Translations under genes and position numbers: made by a program
Notes under the pieces: model-generated
The model's input: only the letters and a program-made list of their open reading frames with translations
Databases searched by the model: none
What the model was told of the DNA's origin: nothing
From: an uncultured bacterium
GTDB taxonomy: Bacteria > Verrucomicrobiota > Kiritimatiellia > PWTM01
Reading direction: 5' to 3'
Assembly: GCA_938005705.1 (NCBI GenBank)
Contig: CALLML010000003.1
Span: 1 to 64,000, forward strand
DNA: 64,000 nt
Shown: piece after piece, positions 7,928 through 17,320 of the stretch
Layout: the number at the start of each line of letters is the position of its first letter
How positions within the stretch are numbered: position 1 is the first letter of the stretch

Positions 7928-8740
7928 ATGCAAACTCAACCGCCATCCATTACGATCGAAGACGCGGAGGTCCTTCGGCAGGAGCCTTGGCAGGGTGGCT
8001 ACCATCTGCTCGTGTTGAGGGCCCCGTTCATCGCCCCTCGCGTTCAGCCGGGACAATTCGTACATACTCGGCTTACAGCGCCGGCGGATGCGATTCTTCG
8101 CCGACCTTTCAGCGTGTTCAAGGCAGACGGTGATACGCTCCAGATTCTGTACAAGCCCGTGGGACGCGGCACCTCGGCGATGTGCGCGCTGCGCCCGGGC
8201 GATTCGCTGAGTCTCATTGGCCCGCTCGGACGCGGTTTCCCTCTTCCCCGCCCCGACGCCGTGCCGGTGATTGTCGCGGGCGGCTACGGAATGGCTGCTC
8301 TCTACTTGCTCGCTAAAACTTGTCCCCGTCCGGGCCTGGCCTTTTTCGGCGGCGCCACCGTGGAGGATATCCTTTGCGTGTCCGATTTTGAAGTGCTCGG
8401 ATGGGAAGTCCGCGTTGCCACTGAAGATGGTTCGCGCGGCGTGCACGGTCTGGTCACTGCACCACTGGATGCCTTCCTGGCGAACCCCTCGCGCCCTTCC
8501 ACGATTGAATTGTTTGCCTGCGGGCCGAACGGCATGTTGCGAGCCATTGCAGAACGCGCCCACCATTATTCGCTACCCGCCTGGGTCTCGATGGATCGGA
8601 ACATGGGGTGTGGCCTCGGGGCCTGTCTGACCTGTGTGCAAAAAGTGCGTGGGCCCAACGGTCATGCGGTCTGGGCACGCGTATGCAAAGAAGGACCCGT
8701 CTTCGACGCACAAACTATTCTCTGGGAGGACGAGGCATGA
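7928..8740 (+). CDS. pyrK: Dihydroorotate dehydrogenase electron-transfer subunit PyrK
   Basis: FAD and [2Fe-2S] subunit that passes electrons from dihydroorotate oxidation in PyrD to NAD+ in pyrimidine biosynthesis. A ferredoxin-reductase-like FAD domain (LRRPFSVFK, about residues 58-66) is followed by an NAD-binding part (VPVIVAGGYG) and the C-terminal cysteine cluster MGCGLGACLTC plus a later VC (about residues 222-256), the PyrK iron-sulfur signature. The start at 7928 (MQTQPPSITIED) fits the family length; an upstream ATG at 7847 would add 27 unconserved residues. The ATGA overlap with pyrD shows translational coupling. Confidence 0.93.
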   Translation: MQTQPPSITIEDAEVLRQEPWQGGYHLLVLRAPFIAPRVQPGQFVHTRLTAPADAILRRPFSVFKADGDTLQILYKPVGRGTSAMCALRPGDSLSLIGPLGRGFPLPRPDAVPVIVAGGYGMAALYLLAKTCPRPGLAFFGGATVEDILCVSDFEVLGWEVRVATEDGSRGVHGLVTAPLDAFLANPSRPSTIELFACGPNGMLRAIAERAHHYSLPAWVSMDRNMGCGLGACLTCVQKVRGPNGHAVWARVCKEGPVFDAQTILWEDEA

Positions 8741-9687
8741 CCACCGAGCGCCGTCCGCCCCTGGACGCGGAATTTCAGCCCGATCTGTCCGTGGACATCG
8801 GCCCGTTGCGCCTCCGTAATCCGGTCATGACCGCCTCCGGTACATTCGGTTACGGAACGGAATATGCAGACCTGGTGGATTTTGAGAAACTTGGCGCGAT
8901 TGTCGTCAAAGGAATCAGCCTCGATCCTTGGAGCGGCAATTCCACCCCGCGCACCGTCGAGGTTGCCAGCGGCTTGATCAATGCGATTGGTCTGCAGAAT
9001 CCAGGGGTGGAGAAATTCATCCGCGAGCACCTGGCGCAGCTCAAACGATTCTCGACGCCGGTTATCGTCAACATCTGGGGGCGCACCGTGGAGGAATATG
9101 CCGCTGTTGCACGCCGATTCGATACGGAGGAGGGCGTCGCCGCGCTGGAAATCAATGTCTCCTGCCCCAACATCAAGGAGGGCAGCAAACTGTTTGGAAC
9201 CGACCTAACCGCCTTCCGAAAGGTCGTGGCTGCCGTGCGGGAGGCGACGCGAAAGCCCATGATCCCCAAACTGGCGCCCAACGTTTCAGATATCGGTGCT
9301 TTTGCACGGGCCGCCGAGGAATCGGGCGCTGACGCAATTTCGCTGATTAATTCCGTGCCGGCCATGGTCGTGGATGCAAAAACCCGCCGCCCGAGACTGG
9401 CGAACATCACCGGCGGACTCACCGGCCCCGCAATTCGTCCCATCGCCCTCAAACTTGTCTGGGAAGCCGCCCGCGCCACAAAGCTCCCGATCATCGGCAT
9501 GGGCGGTATCACCGAAACAGAACACGCGGCGGAGTTCATGATCGTTGGCGCGACCGCGGTGGCGGTGGGGACCGCCACCTTCGCCGAACCGCGAACCGCC
9601 ATGCGTATCGTCGAGGGACTGGCCGACTACCTGCGGCGTCAGGGCATGAAGTCCGTTCGTGAACTCATCGGATCTCTTCGCTCATGA
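8737..9687 (+). CDS. pyrD: Dihydroorotate dehydrogenase 1B catalytic subunit PyrD
   Basis: Oxidises dihydroorotate to orotate on FMN; class 1B works as a heterotetramer with PyrK. 316 residues. Motifs: NPVMTASGTFGYG near residue 29, the active-site loop NVSCPNIKEG with the catalytic Cys typical of class 1 enzymes, and the FMN-phosphate region IIGMGGITETEHAAEFMIVG. The start at 8737 overlaps the pyrK stop (ATGA). An NAD-linked class 1B enzyme rather than the quinone-linked class 2 suits an anaerobic lifestyle. Its stop overlaps the start of the next, unknown gene in the same way. Confidence 0.96.
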   Translation: MTTERRPPLDAEFQPDLSVDIGPLRLRNPVMTASGTFGYGTEYADLVDFEKLGAIVVKGISLDPWSGNSTPRTVEVASGLINAIGLQNPGVEKFIREHLAQLKRFSTPVIVNIWGRTVEEYAAVARRFDTEEGVAALEINVSCPNIKEGSKLFGTDLTAFRKVVAAVREATRKPMIPKLAPNVSDIGAFARAAEESGADAISLINSVPAMVVDAKTRRPRLANITGGLTGPAIRPIALKLVWEAARATKLPIIGMGGITETEHAAEFMIVGATAVAVGTATFAEPRTAMRIVEGLADYLRRQGMKSVRELIGSLRS

Positions 9688-11273
9688 AGTGGCGCGCCCG
9701 GTCCATCGCGTTCTGGAGCTTGCTGGTCATCTTCATCTTTGGCGCCCTCGTTTGGCTTCTCCGGGCCCCTTCGCGGCCGTTTCTTGCCTATCGTGCCGTG
9801 CCTGTCTTCGCCGACTTCGTCAGCGTGCACGATTACCCGGCAGGCCGCGCCGATGATCTGCTGAACAACCCCCTGCTCATCATCTGGCTGCAACAGTACG
9901 GCGTTCTGGCCAAAGACCTTGCGTCCTGGCGTGACGATTCGGCCGTGCGGCGCTGGATTCGTCGGCTTGCGGATCGTCAGTTGGTCATCGCATCGTATCC
10001 GGCTGACGCCGGACGGCGGGTATGGTTTTTTTCATCCCGCCTTGAAACGCGCGCCACTCGTCTCCGCTGGATGCTGAAACTCGGAGCGCTGCCCGCGTTC
10101 AAGCCAATCGGGCAACATCAGGGGCGGACGATCTGGATGCTCGATTCGAGGATGACGACAGGCCCCAATCGGCTCACTATTGCATTTGAGGAGGGGCTGC
10201 TCATCGGCTGTTGGTCTGAACATCCGAGTGATATTCGAATGGCGCTGGATACCTACGACGGGGCAATTCCGTCTCTCATTACGACAAAAATACCGACCAT
10301 CCTCGAAGCGAACCGCGAGATTGCCGACCGCTTCTGGTGGCGGACGCCACTCTTGGGCGGCCGGACGGACCTGCAGGGAAACATTACCCGCGCCGATGCC
10401 GGCGGCGTGACGATCCGGATGATCACTCCCATCGAGCACCATCGTTTGTATTCTCCGCCGGATCGCGCCATGGGGCAGATCAATCCTCTCGCCTTTTTCG
10501 GGGTCGAACCCGCTGCCGTGCTCCAATCGAACCCCTCGTGGATCGCAGAGCTGGTGAAAGGCCGACTGCCGGCACCGACGGATGAGCTGATCACGTCTGC
10601 GCTCACCGAAACCGATACTCCTTGGATTGTGGCGCTATTCGACGGGGAATATTCGGGCCGACTCTGGAGACTGCGAATCCCGACGTTCGTATTTGCCGCC
10701 CCCGTGAAGGACTCAAATTTCGCTCCTGCGCGTATTCAAGCCCACCTTGACCGCCTCAACGCCGTTAATCAAACCTCCCTTCTGCTCGGCCCTGTACCGG
10801 GAGCGAGCAACATTTTTTCCCTCGGCATGGCCGACGGCTCGATCTATGCAGCGCTGCCCATGGAAGAACAAGCAGCGATCGCATTTCACAACGGATGGAT
10901 GTATGTCTCCAGCAATCTCGATGCCTTGCGCAAGCTGATCGGATATGATTCGACCGCGCATTCGCCGAATACTCGCTCCGATCCACTGCCGACGGGAACC
11001 GTTTCCCACGTTCATATAGATCTGGCGCGTGCCGGCGCCGCCATGCGATCCAGTCTTTCGGTGGCCGCGCTGGCGTTGATGATGCAAAATCGCGATGGAA
11101 CGCGTGAGACGCGCGCATGGATCAACCGTATCCGCGAATGGATAACCGTGTGGATGACCAGCGGCCGTCTGGAGGGGATTCTTCGTTTGTCCGCTTCCGG
11201 CGCTTTCCAGTGGGAGATCGAATGGCAAACGACGGCGGCCGATGATAAAAGGGTTATAGAGAACGCTCGATGA
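9684..11273 (+). CDS. Membrane-anchored protein of unknown function
   Basis: 529 residues with one N-terminal transmembrane segment (about residues 7-25, SIAFWSLLVIFIFGALVWLL); the rest is predicted outside the membrane. I do not recognise a family with certainty. The alternation of short beta-like segments, and phrases such as GWMYVSSNLDALRKL, recall DUF3352-like extracytoplasmic proteins, but this is weak. ATGA overlaps at both ends (pyrD before, pgpA after) place it firmly in a pyrKD-pgpA operon, with no clear functional link to either. Function open; gene reality is secure from coding quality and tight overlaps. Confidence 0.8.
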   Translation: MKWRARSIAFWSLLVIFIFGALVWLLRAPSRPFLAYRAVPVFADFVSVHDYPAGRADDLLNNPLLIIWLQQYGVLAKDLASWRDDSAVRRWIRRLADRQLVIASYPADAGRRVWFFSSRLETRATRLRWMLKLGALPAFKPIGQHQGRTIWMLDSRMTTGPNRLTIAFEEGLLIGCWSEHPSDIRMALDTYDGAIPSLITTKIPTILEANREIADRFWWRTPLLGGRTDLQGNITRADAGGVTIRMITPIEHHRLYSPPDRAMGQINPLAFFGVEPAAVLQSNPSWIAELVKGRLPAPTDELITSALTETDTPWIVALFDGEYSGRLWRLRIPTFVFAAPVKDSNFAPARIQAHLDRLNAVNQTSLLLGPVPGASNIFSLGMADGSIYAALPMEEQAAIAFHNGWMYVSSNLDALRKLIGYDSTAHSPNTRSDPLPTGTVSHVHIDLARAGAAMRSSLSVAALALMMQNRDGTRETRAWINRIREWITVWMTSGRLEGILRLSASGAFQWEIEWQTTAADDKRVIENAR

Positions 11274-11758
11274 GATTTTTCCGTGTCATTTCACTCGTCC
11301 TAGCCACGGGCTTCGGCCTCGGTTACAGCCCCATCGCGTCAGGCACCACTGGGTCGCTGCCTGGCGTGGCACTTGCGTGGATTCTTTGGTCGCTGATTCC
11401 TTCTCCCATCCACCAAATATTTCTGGCGCTGTTTCTCGTCCTGGCAGCCGTTCCGATATGTTCATACGCCGAGTCGTTCTATCACATGAAGGACGATCGC
11501 CGGATCGTCGCCGATGAGTATTTAACGTTTCCTGTCTGCGTCATCGGACTCCCGATTATCGAACACCCCCTACTCCTGGCGGTGGCCTTCGTCACCTGCC
11601 GAGGCTTCGATATCCTGAAGCCGTGGCCGGCGTATCAATCCCAACGTCTCCCCCGAGGCTGGGGCATTGTGGCGGATGACGTTTTCGCGTCGTTGTACAG
11701 TCTGGCCATCAATCATGTGATCTGGCGCATGTGGTCCTCCATGAATCCCGTATTTTAA
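11270..11758 (+). CDS. pgpA: Phosphatidylglycerophosphatase A
   Basis: Dephosphorylates phosphatidylglycerol phosphate in the inner membrane, the last step of phosphatidylglycerol synthesis. 162 residues with several membrane helices and the family blocks GLGYSPIASGTTGSLPG (about residues 17-33) and DDRRIVADEYLTFPV (about 76-90), with metal-binding Asp/Glu residues. DILKPWPAYQ and WGIVADDVFA complete the signature. Start overlaps the stop of the unknown upstream gene. The nearby plsY and gpsA also act in phospholipid synthesis. Confidence 0.93.
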   Translation: MRFFRVISLVLATGFGLGYSPIASGTTGSLPGVALAWILWSLIPSPIHQIFLALFLVLAAVPICSYAESFYHMKDDRRIVADEYLTFPVCVIGLPIIEHPLLLAVAFVTCRGFDILKPWPAYQSQRLPRGWGIVADDVFASLYSLAINHVIWRMWSSMNPVF

Positions 11759-11989
11759 CTCCCAGGCGACCGCGTCACTTCAGCGGCCGTTTCTCCGGAT
11801 CGCCACAGATTGACGACGACCTCAACGGGCCTCCGCCTCCCTGAACCGCAGAGGTTCGATGAAAATGCCATAGCCCGACTCGGATGGATGGACGCATGGT
11901 TCCGTCAGCTGACCAGCCGCAAAATGGCGTTTGATGTCAACGCGTTCCGACTTGCGCGGAAAAGCCACCGGATACATCATGCGCTACGG

Positions 11990-12628
11990 ATGACGGATCA
12001 CACTCTTATATTGCCTCTTTTGGCTTCGTATCTCGCCGGATCCATCCCCTTCGCTTTCATCGCGGCCCGGCTGAAAGGCGTGGACATTCGAACCGTGGGT
12101 AGCGGCAATGTCGGCGCAACGAACGTGTTTCGTGCCGTCAGCCGGCCTCTCGGCATGATCGTTTTTATTCTCGACGCCGCCAAAGGGTTCGTTTCCGCTT
12201 ACACCCTTCCCCGTTTGTTTCTGTCTCCACCAGACGGCGCTTCCTTTTTCGCACTGGGGTTGACCTGCGGCGTTGCCGCGATCCTAGGACACACCTGGCC
12301 AGTTTGGCTGCGTTTCAAAGGCGGCAAGGGGGTTGCGACCGGCGCCGGGGTGCTCCTCGCAGTGGCCGCTCCCATAGCGGGTATCGCTTTTGCGGCGTGG
12401 CTGATCGCGTTTATCCTCTCCCGATATGTTTCCATGGCCTCGATGGCTGCAGCCCTGGCGGCCGCCCTGGCCTCCTGGGCCATCCACGGGTCGGCGGACA
12501 TTCGCCCTTATCTGCTGACGCTCGCAGCGCTCTTCATCGTCTGGCGCCATCGCTCAAATATTCGCCGCCTCATCGCCGGCATTGAGCCTCGGGCCTGGGA
12601 CCGGCCGTCGGAAGGAGCCCCCGGATGA
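11990..12628 (+). CDS. plsY: Glycerol-3-phosphate acyltransferase PlsY
   Basis: Transfers acyl from acyl phosphate to glycerol-3-phosphate in the inner membrane, starting phospholipid synthesis. 212 residues, multi-pass. Motifs are SYLAGSIPFAF (about 12-22), VGSGNVGATNVFRAV (about 36-50) and the glycine-rich FKGGKGVATGAGVLL (about 110-124), the three PlsY active-site loops. The start at 11990 gives the usual family length; an ATG at 11810 would add 60 unlike residues. Its stop overlaps the gpsA start, coupling acyltransferase and supply of its substrate. Confidence 0.94.
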   Translation: MTDHTLILPLLASYLAGSIPFAFIAARLKGVDIRTVGSGNVGATNVFRAVSRPLGMIVFILDAAKGFVSAYTLPRLFLSPPDGASFFALGLTCGVAAILGHTWPVWLRFKGGKGVATGAGVLLAVAAPIAGIAFAAWLIAFILSRYVSMASMAAALAAALASWAIHGSADIRPYLLTLAALFIVWRHRSNIRRLIAGIEPRAWDRPSEGAPG

Positions 12629-13620
12629 GTCGCGTCACAGTCATCGGCGACGGCGGCTGGGGAACGGCTTTGGCGCTGACGGCATTGCGCAACGGTCACC
12701 AATGCACCGTTTGGGGGCCCTTCCCGGACTATCTGAACGAGATTGCCCAACGGGGCGAGAATGTCCGATACCTGCCCGGCGTTCCGCTCCCTTCTGAGAT
12801 TCATTGGACGCCGTACCATGCCGAGGCGCCGGCAGACGCTGAGGCGGTCATTCTCGCTGTGCCATCCCGTTATTTCAACGATGTTGTCCGTTTCTTTGCG
12901 CCCTATATTCCGCGTGAAGCACTCGTCATCAGCGTTACCAAAGGCCTGGAGCCGGGCACCGGTCGGCGTATGACGGAGGTGGCCAGTGCGCTCCTTGAAC
13001 GAGACGATGTCTGTGCGCTGTCCGGCCCCAGCTTCGCCGAAGAAGTGGCGCGCGGCCATCCGACGGCGGTTGTCGTGGCGGGATATCATCTCGCCGCCGT
13101 CCACGCGGTCCAACGCTTGTTCAGCGGCCCGACATTCCGCGTTTACACCTCCCGGGACGTCATCGGGGTCGAACTCGGTGGCGCGCTAAAAAATATCATT
13201 GCAATCGCGGCAGGCGTGAGTGACGGCATCGGGTTCGGAGACAATGCCCGGGCTGCGCTGGCCACCCGCGGACTGGCGGAAATGGCGCGGCTGGGCCAGG
13301 CGCTCGGAGCCCGCCCCGAAACATTCGCCGGCTTGAGCGGTATGGGCGACTTGTTGCTCACCTGTACGGGAAGAGCCAGTCGCAATCGCCGAGTTGGCGA
13401 GCGACTCGGACGGGGCGAAAGTCTCTCCGACATTCTGGCGAGCATGTGCCAGGTGGCCGAAGGCGTTCAAACTTGCGAGACTACACGCATCCTGGCCGCT
13501 CGGTACAACGTGTCTATGCCAATCACCGAGGCCGTTTATGCGATCCTGCGGGAAGGGAAACCCCCTGCGAATGCCGTGCGCGAACTCATGCAGCGGGACC
13601 TGCGAGCGGAACAGGATTGA
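12625..13620 (+). CDS. gpsA: Glycerol-3-phosphate dehydrogenase [NAD(P)+]
   Basis: Makes sn-glycerol-3-phosphate from dihydroxyacetone phosphate in the cytoplasm. 331 residues. The Rossmann motif GDGGWGTALA is at residues 8-17, NAD-contacting VPSRYF near 75, the catalytic Lys block GVELGGALKNIIAIAAG near 188, and SGMGDLLLTC near 237. Length and order are standard. It overlaps plsY by four bases, as in many bacteria where the two form an operon. Confidence 0.96.
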   Translation: MSRVTVIGDGGWGTALALTALRNGHQCTVWGPFPDYLNEIAQRGENVRYLPGVPLPSEIHWTPYHAEAPADAEAVILAVPSRYFNDVVRFFAPYIPREALVISVTKGLEPGTGRRMTEVASALLERDDVCALSGPSFAEEVARGHPTAVVVAGYHLAAVHAVQRLFSGPTFRVYTSRDVIGVELGGALKNIIAIAAGVSDGIGFGDNARAALATRGLAEMARLGQALGARPETFAGLSGMGDLLLTCTGRASRNRRVGERLGRGESLSDILASMCQVAEGVQTCETTRILAARYNVSMPITEAVYAILREGKPPANAVRELMQRDLRAEQD

Positions 13621-13670
13621 CGGCGCATTGTTATCCACAGGTCACTATCAAAACGAGGGATCAAAGAAGC

Positions 13671-14720
13671 ATGAATATGCATCGGATTATTTGGATTTTT
13701 GCAGTAATTGCGGGGCACACCGTGACCGGATGCGCAACACGCGGATCACCGGCGGGACCGAAGCCATACACGACGGCGGACCTTGAACGCCTCCGTGCAA
13801 CTGCCAAGGATCCGCGCATCTTTTTCATGAACGCCTATCCCGAGGAGTCCGGCGATATCGTTTTCACAAACGCGAACCGACTATATCAGGAATTGAAGGT
13901 CACGTTGCCGTTCGCATCACCCGTTAACACGGTACTCCCGTTGCTGAGCCTCTTGGCCGGTCCGACGCGACCCGTCAGTGCGCTGACCGATACGTCCGCT
14001 CCTTTGAGCTGGGTCCCGCTAGACCGTCGACGCGCGATGGGATTCGAGACGCTAGGTCCCGAACTGAATCTTGCTCAAGCGGAGCAAGTCATAGATGATG
14101 TTCCCGGCGTCGCCGCCGTCCTCCCGGAATTGCGATTCGGCGACTTGCGCATGGAGATGGTGCTGGTCTACGCCCGCGCTGCTACGGGTCCACTCTGGCC
14201 GGTCACCCGGGATCCGCGGACCGCAAACGCCAACCTCGTAATTGGAACGAACATCCTGCGGGCGTTCGCGTGGGTGCAGTGGGATTTTCCCAATCGCCGG
14301 ATCCACTTTTCATCGGCGGGGGCGTATGAGGGCGCTGAAGAAGATCGGCTAGCGTCCCTTCCACTAAGCAGCGCCACTGGACCTTTGATCGTCAATGGCG
14401 AAATTGAAGGCCGACCGCGGCCCATCCTGCTAGATGTCGCAGGTGATTTTGAAATGGTTATGGACGCGCCCCCCGCGGACGTGGTCCGTCACGTGACCCT
14501 CGGTGATCTGGTTTTTCGTCGGCTTGCCGTTAGCACGCCACGCTCGGTCGGCGTCGCCGGCGGACCGGCACGGCTCGGCTTGCGCGCCCTGGCCCCTTAT
14601 CGCCTCACGTTGGATAACCGGCGAAAACTGGCATATATTGAGCGCGCTGTCGTCGCGCACGAGCACGAGGGGGAAGACGAGGAGGATGATAACTTTGATG
14701 CGATGGATGGAACGGAGTGA
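13671..14720 (+). CDS. Lipoprotein with possible retropepsin-like repeats
   Basis: 349 residues. A signal peptide ends in the lipobox VTGC (Cys at residue 20), so it should be lipid-anchored in the envelope. The body has two halves: the first ends in NLVIGTNILRAFAWVQWDFP and the second contains RPILLDVAGDFEMVMD and LGLRALAPYRLTLDNRRK. The 'LG...L......D......' endings resemble aspartyl-protease-like (gag-asp/PDZ) domains, where the usual catalytic D-T/S-G reads D-V-A-G here. This similarity is by eye and weak. The C-terminus is very acidic (EHEGEDEEDDNFD). Start 13671 follows GAGGG/GAAG; an earlier frame extension overlaps gpsA and is not credible. Confidence 0.7.
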   Translation: MNMHRIIWIFAVIAGHTVTGCATRGSPAGPKPYTTADLERLRATAKDPRIFFMNAYPEESGDIVFTNANRLYQELKVTLPFASPVNTVLPLLSLLAGPTRPVSALTDTSAPLSWVPLDRRRAMGFETLGPELNLAQAEQVIDDVPGVAAVLPELRFGDLRMEMVLVYARAATGPLWPVTRDPRTANANLVIGTNILRAFAWVQWDFPNRRIHFSSAGAYEGAEEDRLASLPLSSATGPLIVNGEIEGRPRPILLDVAGDFEMVMDAPPADVVRHVTLGDLVFRRLAVSTPRSVGVAGGPARLGLRALAPYRLTLDNRRKLAYIERAVVAHEHEGEDEEDDNFDAMDGTE

Positions 14721-14765
14721 CCGCTTTCTTGGTCGGTCACCACCGGTACGGGGCGAAGGCGACTT

Positions 14766-15335
14766 ATGTCGGAGCAAAACCAGAGAAAGAAGATGAGCAT
14801 GGCAACCGCTCCCCATCCCGGCGACAACGGGTTCACTCGGTTGCCGGGGGGAGAGATCATCCCCAAGGGCGATCCACGGTTGGAAGCGGTGGGCGCCTTG
14901 GACGAATTGGTCAGCGCGCTGGGAGTTGCACGGGCTTCGCTGAATGACGAAGTGTTACGCACGGATGTCCTGCGAGTGCAAAAAGAACTTTTTCTTGTTG
15001 GCGCGGAATGCGCCGCGGGGCTCGAGCGAGCCGCGCGTTTGACCGATCGTATTTGCTTGGCGCACTGCGAAACCATGGACGCGTGGTGCATCGCCCTGGA
15101 AAGCCGTATAGTCCTTCCCCGCGATTTCATTGTGCCGGGTGAGACACTGGCGGCGGCGCACGTGGACCTCGCCCGTGCCGTCGCTCGCCGATGTGAACGG
15201 CGGATTGCGGCGCTCTCGACCGCCGGCCATCTGGCGAATCCCTATATCTTGCGCTGGATGAACCGCCTTTCCACCGCCCTTTGGCTCCTGGCGCGCGTCG
15301 TGGAAAAGCAGTCGCGTCCGCTCAGGGAATCATGA
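14766..15335 (+). CDS. Cob(I)alamin adenosyltransferase, PduO type
   Basis: Adenosylates reduced cobalamin with ATP to make coenzyme B12. 189 residues, four-helix bundle. The N-terminal ATP loop GDNGFTRLPGGE (about residues 19-30) is followed by KGDPRLEAVGALDELVSALG (about 34-53), which holds the Arg/Glu residues of the PduO family. A C-terminal NPYILRWMNRLSTALWLLAR helix matches the usual R-LN-R-LSD-LF-LAR. Start 14766 has GAAGG six bases before. Its stop overlaps the murB start. B12-dependent enzymes are not seen in this window. Confidence 0.85.
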   Translation: MSEQNQRKKMSMATAPHPGDNGFTRLPGGEIIPKGDPRLEAVGALDELVSALGVARASLNDEVLRTDVLRVQKELFLVGAECAAGLERAARLTDRICLAHCETMDAWCIALESRIVLPRDFIVPGETLAAAHVDLARAVARRCERRIAALSTAGHLANPYILRWMNRLSTALWLLARVVEKQSRPLRES

Positions 15336-16273
15336 GCGAGACAACCGCGAACCACAATGCGACCGTCAAAGGCGCTGATGTCACCACGTTTCAGCTCGGT
15401 GGTGTATTGCCTCGATTCACCGACTGCCGCTCCGCCCAAGAAGTCCGCGACGTTTTGCGAAATGCGCAGGCCCGCGGGGCGCCTTACTTAATCCTTGGCG
15501 GCGGTTCGAACCTCCTAATTTCCGATAAAGGCTTTGACGGCGAAGTCGTTCGCTTTCTATCGCCGGCAGAGGCCATCAGCCGATTCGGCGACGACGTGGA
15601 GGCGGCGGGGGGCGTGGAGCTCGACACCCTGGCCCTTTTTTGTGTTGAAGAGGGGTTGGATGGGATGCTCTTTGCCACCGGCATCCCCGGCACCGTAGGT
15701 GGAGGCACCGCGGGGAATGCCGGGGCATTCGGCGAAGCGATAGCCGACCGCATTGTGTCCTTGCGGCTGTTTCATCCGATTCGCGGCCCACGGCAAGTGC
15801 CACGCGAAGCCATCCGGTTTTCCTACCGACAATCCTCCTTGGCCGATTCGGGGGAACTCATCGAGTCGGTCCGGCTGCGGCTACGAAAAAACGATCGTGA
15901 ACGCCTGCGCGACGAGCGCGCTCGCATACTTCAATGGCGAAAGGATCGTCATCCCGACTGGAGAAACGTACCCTGCGCCGGCAGCTTTTTCCGAAATATT
16001 GAACCATCATCCGCCGTGGGACATCGCCAATCCGCCGGCTGGTTTTTGGAACAAGCAGGCGCCAAAACCATGCGGGTCGGCGGTGCCGGCGTCTATGAAC
16101 GGCACGCCAACATCATCATCAAACTAGCCGACCATTGCACCGCCCAGGACGTTTATACCCTCAGTCAACAGATGGCCAAAGCTGTAAGGCAGCGGTTTCG
16201 CATTCTTCTTCAGCGCGAAGTACGGCTGATCGGCACGTTCGACGAGTCTGAGGATCAGGTCAACGCGCGATAA
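15332..16273 (+). CDS. murB: UDP-N-acetylenolpyruvoylglucosamine reductase
   Basis: Reduces the enolpyruvyl group to form UDP-MurNAc in peptidoglycan synthesis, using FAD and NADPH. 313 residues. FAD-binding [19 protein letters not shown] is near residue 52, [18 protein letters not shown] near 116, the catalytic Ser block [10 protein letters not shown] near 215, and the final Glu lies in a C-terminal domain. The order PCAGSFF...[11 protein letters not shown] is typical of shorter (type II) MurB. Start at 15332 (ATGA overlap with the previous gene). The 3' end overlaps the convergent sod by 19 bases. Confidence 0.93.
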   Translation: MSETTANHNATVKGADVTTFQLGGVLPRFTDCRSAQEVRDVLRNAQARGAPYLILGGGSNLLISDKGFDGEVVRFLSPAEAISRFGDDVEAAGGVELDTLALFCVEEGLDGMLFATGIPGTVGGGTAGNAGAFGEAIADRIVSLRLFHPIRGPRQVPREAIRFSYRQSSLADSGELIESVRLRLRKNDRERLRDERARILQWRKDRHPDWRNVPCAGSFFRNIEPSSAVGHRQSAGWFLEQAGAKTMRVGGAGVYERHANIIIKLADHCTAQDVYTLSQQMAKAVRQRFRILLQREVRLIGTFDESEDQVNAR

Positions 16274-16878
16274 AGCTCGTTTACTTTCTCCCAGTTCACC
16301 ACGTTCCACCACGCGGCAATGTAATCCGGACGCCGGTTCTGGTATTTGAGATAGTATGCGTGCTCCCAGACGTCCAGAGTCAGTAGAATCCTGCCGGGAC
16401 ACTCGGAGACGCCGCGCATGATCGGATTATCTTGGTTCGGGCTCGAGCAGACACACAGTTTTCCATCATCCTTTACTGTCAGCCAGGCCCATCCGGACCC
16501 GAATCGAGTCGCGGCCGCCTTCGTAAAAGCCTCCCGGAACGCTTCGAAGCTGCCGAACGATTGATTCAGCGCTCTGACCAGTTCCGACGAGGGTTGTCCG
16601 CCTTTGGGCGACATCATCTCCCAAAACAGGTTGTGGTTGTAGACCCCGCCGCCGTTGTTGCGAACCGCCGTACGAATATCATCCGGAACCGCGGCCAGAT
16701 TGCCCAGCAGGTCCGCCAGACTCTTCGTCTGCAATTCCGGATATTTTTCGAGTGCGGCGTTCAAGTTGTTCACGTAGGCCGCGTGATGTTTCCCGTGATG
16801 AATCTCCATCGTACGAGCATCAATATGCGGCTCCAGCGCGTCTGTCGCATAAGGCAATTCAACCAGCTTGTGAGCCAT
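16255..16878 (-). CDS. Superoxide dismutase (Fe/Mn)
   Basis: Converts superoxide to H2O2 and O2. 207 residues, full length. Metal ligands visible: His in [13 protein letters not shown] (about residues 25-37), His in [11 protein letters not shown] (about 79-89), and Asp/His in [18 protein letters not shown] (about 167-184). The GGGVYNH and DVWEHAYY forms are closer to Mn or cambialistic enzymes, but metal choice cannot be settled by eye. GGAGG lies eight bases before the start. Convergent with and overlapping murB by 19 bases. Confidence 0.95.
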   Translation of the reverse strand: MAHKLVELPYATDALEPHIDARTMEIHHGKHHAAYVNNLNAALEKYPELQTKSLADLLGNLAAVPDDIRTAVRNNGGGVYNHNLFWEMMSPKGGQPSSELVRALNQSFGSFEAFREAFTKAAATRFGSGWAWLTVKDDGKLCVCSSPNQDNPIMRGVSECPGRILLTLDVWEHAYYLKYQNRRPDYIAAWWNVVNWEKVNELYRALT

Positions 16879-17089
16879 GATCCTGTCCTCCAGTTTATTT
16901 TATCGGTTTTGTTTTATCTGCATTACGATTGAAATATACGACAGGAAAGTCGGATTTCCAGTGCACGCGTAGAAAATGTCGTCGCGCAATTCCGATGATG
17001 AAATGAACGGGATGAATACGCCCTTTAGCATCCCCCTCGGTCAGCGCGCACCCGCGTGCGCGCTCTGGGGGGCTCGTTCAGTTTACTCG

Positions 17090-17217
17090 GACCGCAGATT
17101 TCTCGGATAGGCACAGAAAGGCGATGTTTCCCTACTCTCCTGTTTTTATTTTCGCATCTTTTGCGCCTTTTGGTTTTCATCCATCCGCGTTCAAGCGCGT
17201 CATTTGTGGTTCATTCC
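17090..17217. repeat. Intergenic 'CGCAGAT' family repeat, copy 2 (degenerate)
   Basis: Begins GACCGCAGATTTCTCGGATAG and ends CGTCATTTGTGGTTCATTC, matching the two ends of the copy at 2261-2345 with substitutions and a longer middle. No gene is seen in 16879-17320; apart from this element and the sod upstream region I see nothing else there. Confidence 0.6.
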
Positions 17218-17320
17218 GGCTTTTAGCCCCGAATGAAACGACCATACACATACACGAACGTCCCAAAGAAACACAGAGGAGGGCTTGTGCAACTTCACCC
17301 GCCCGTCTCCCGACAATCCG

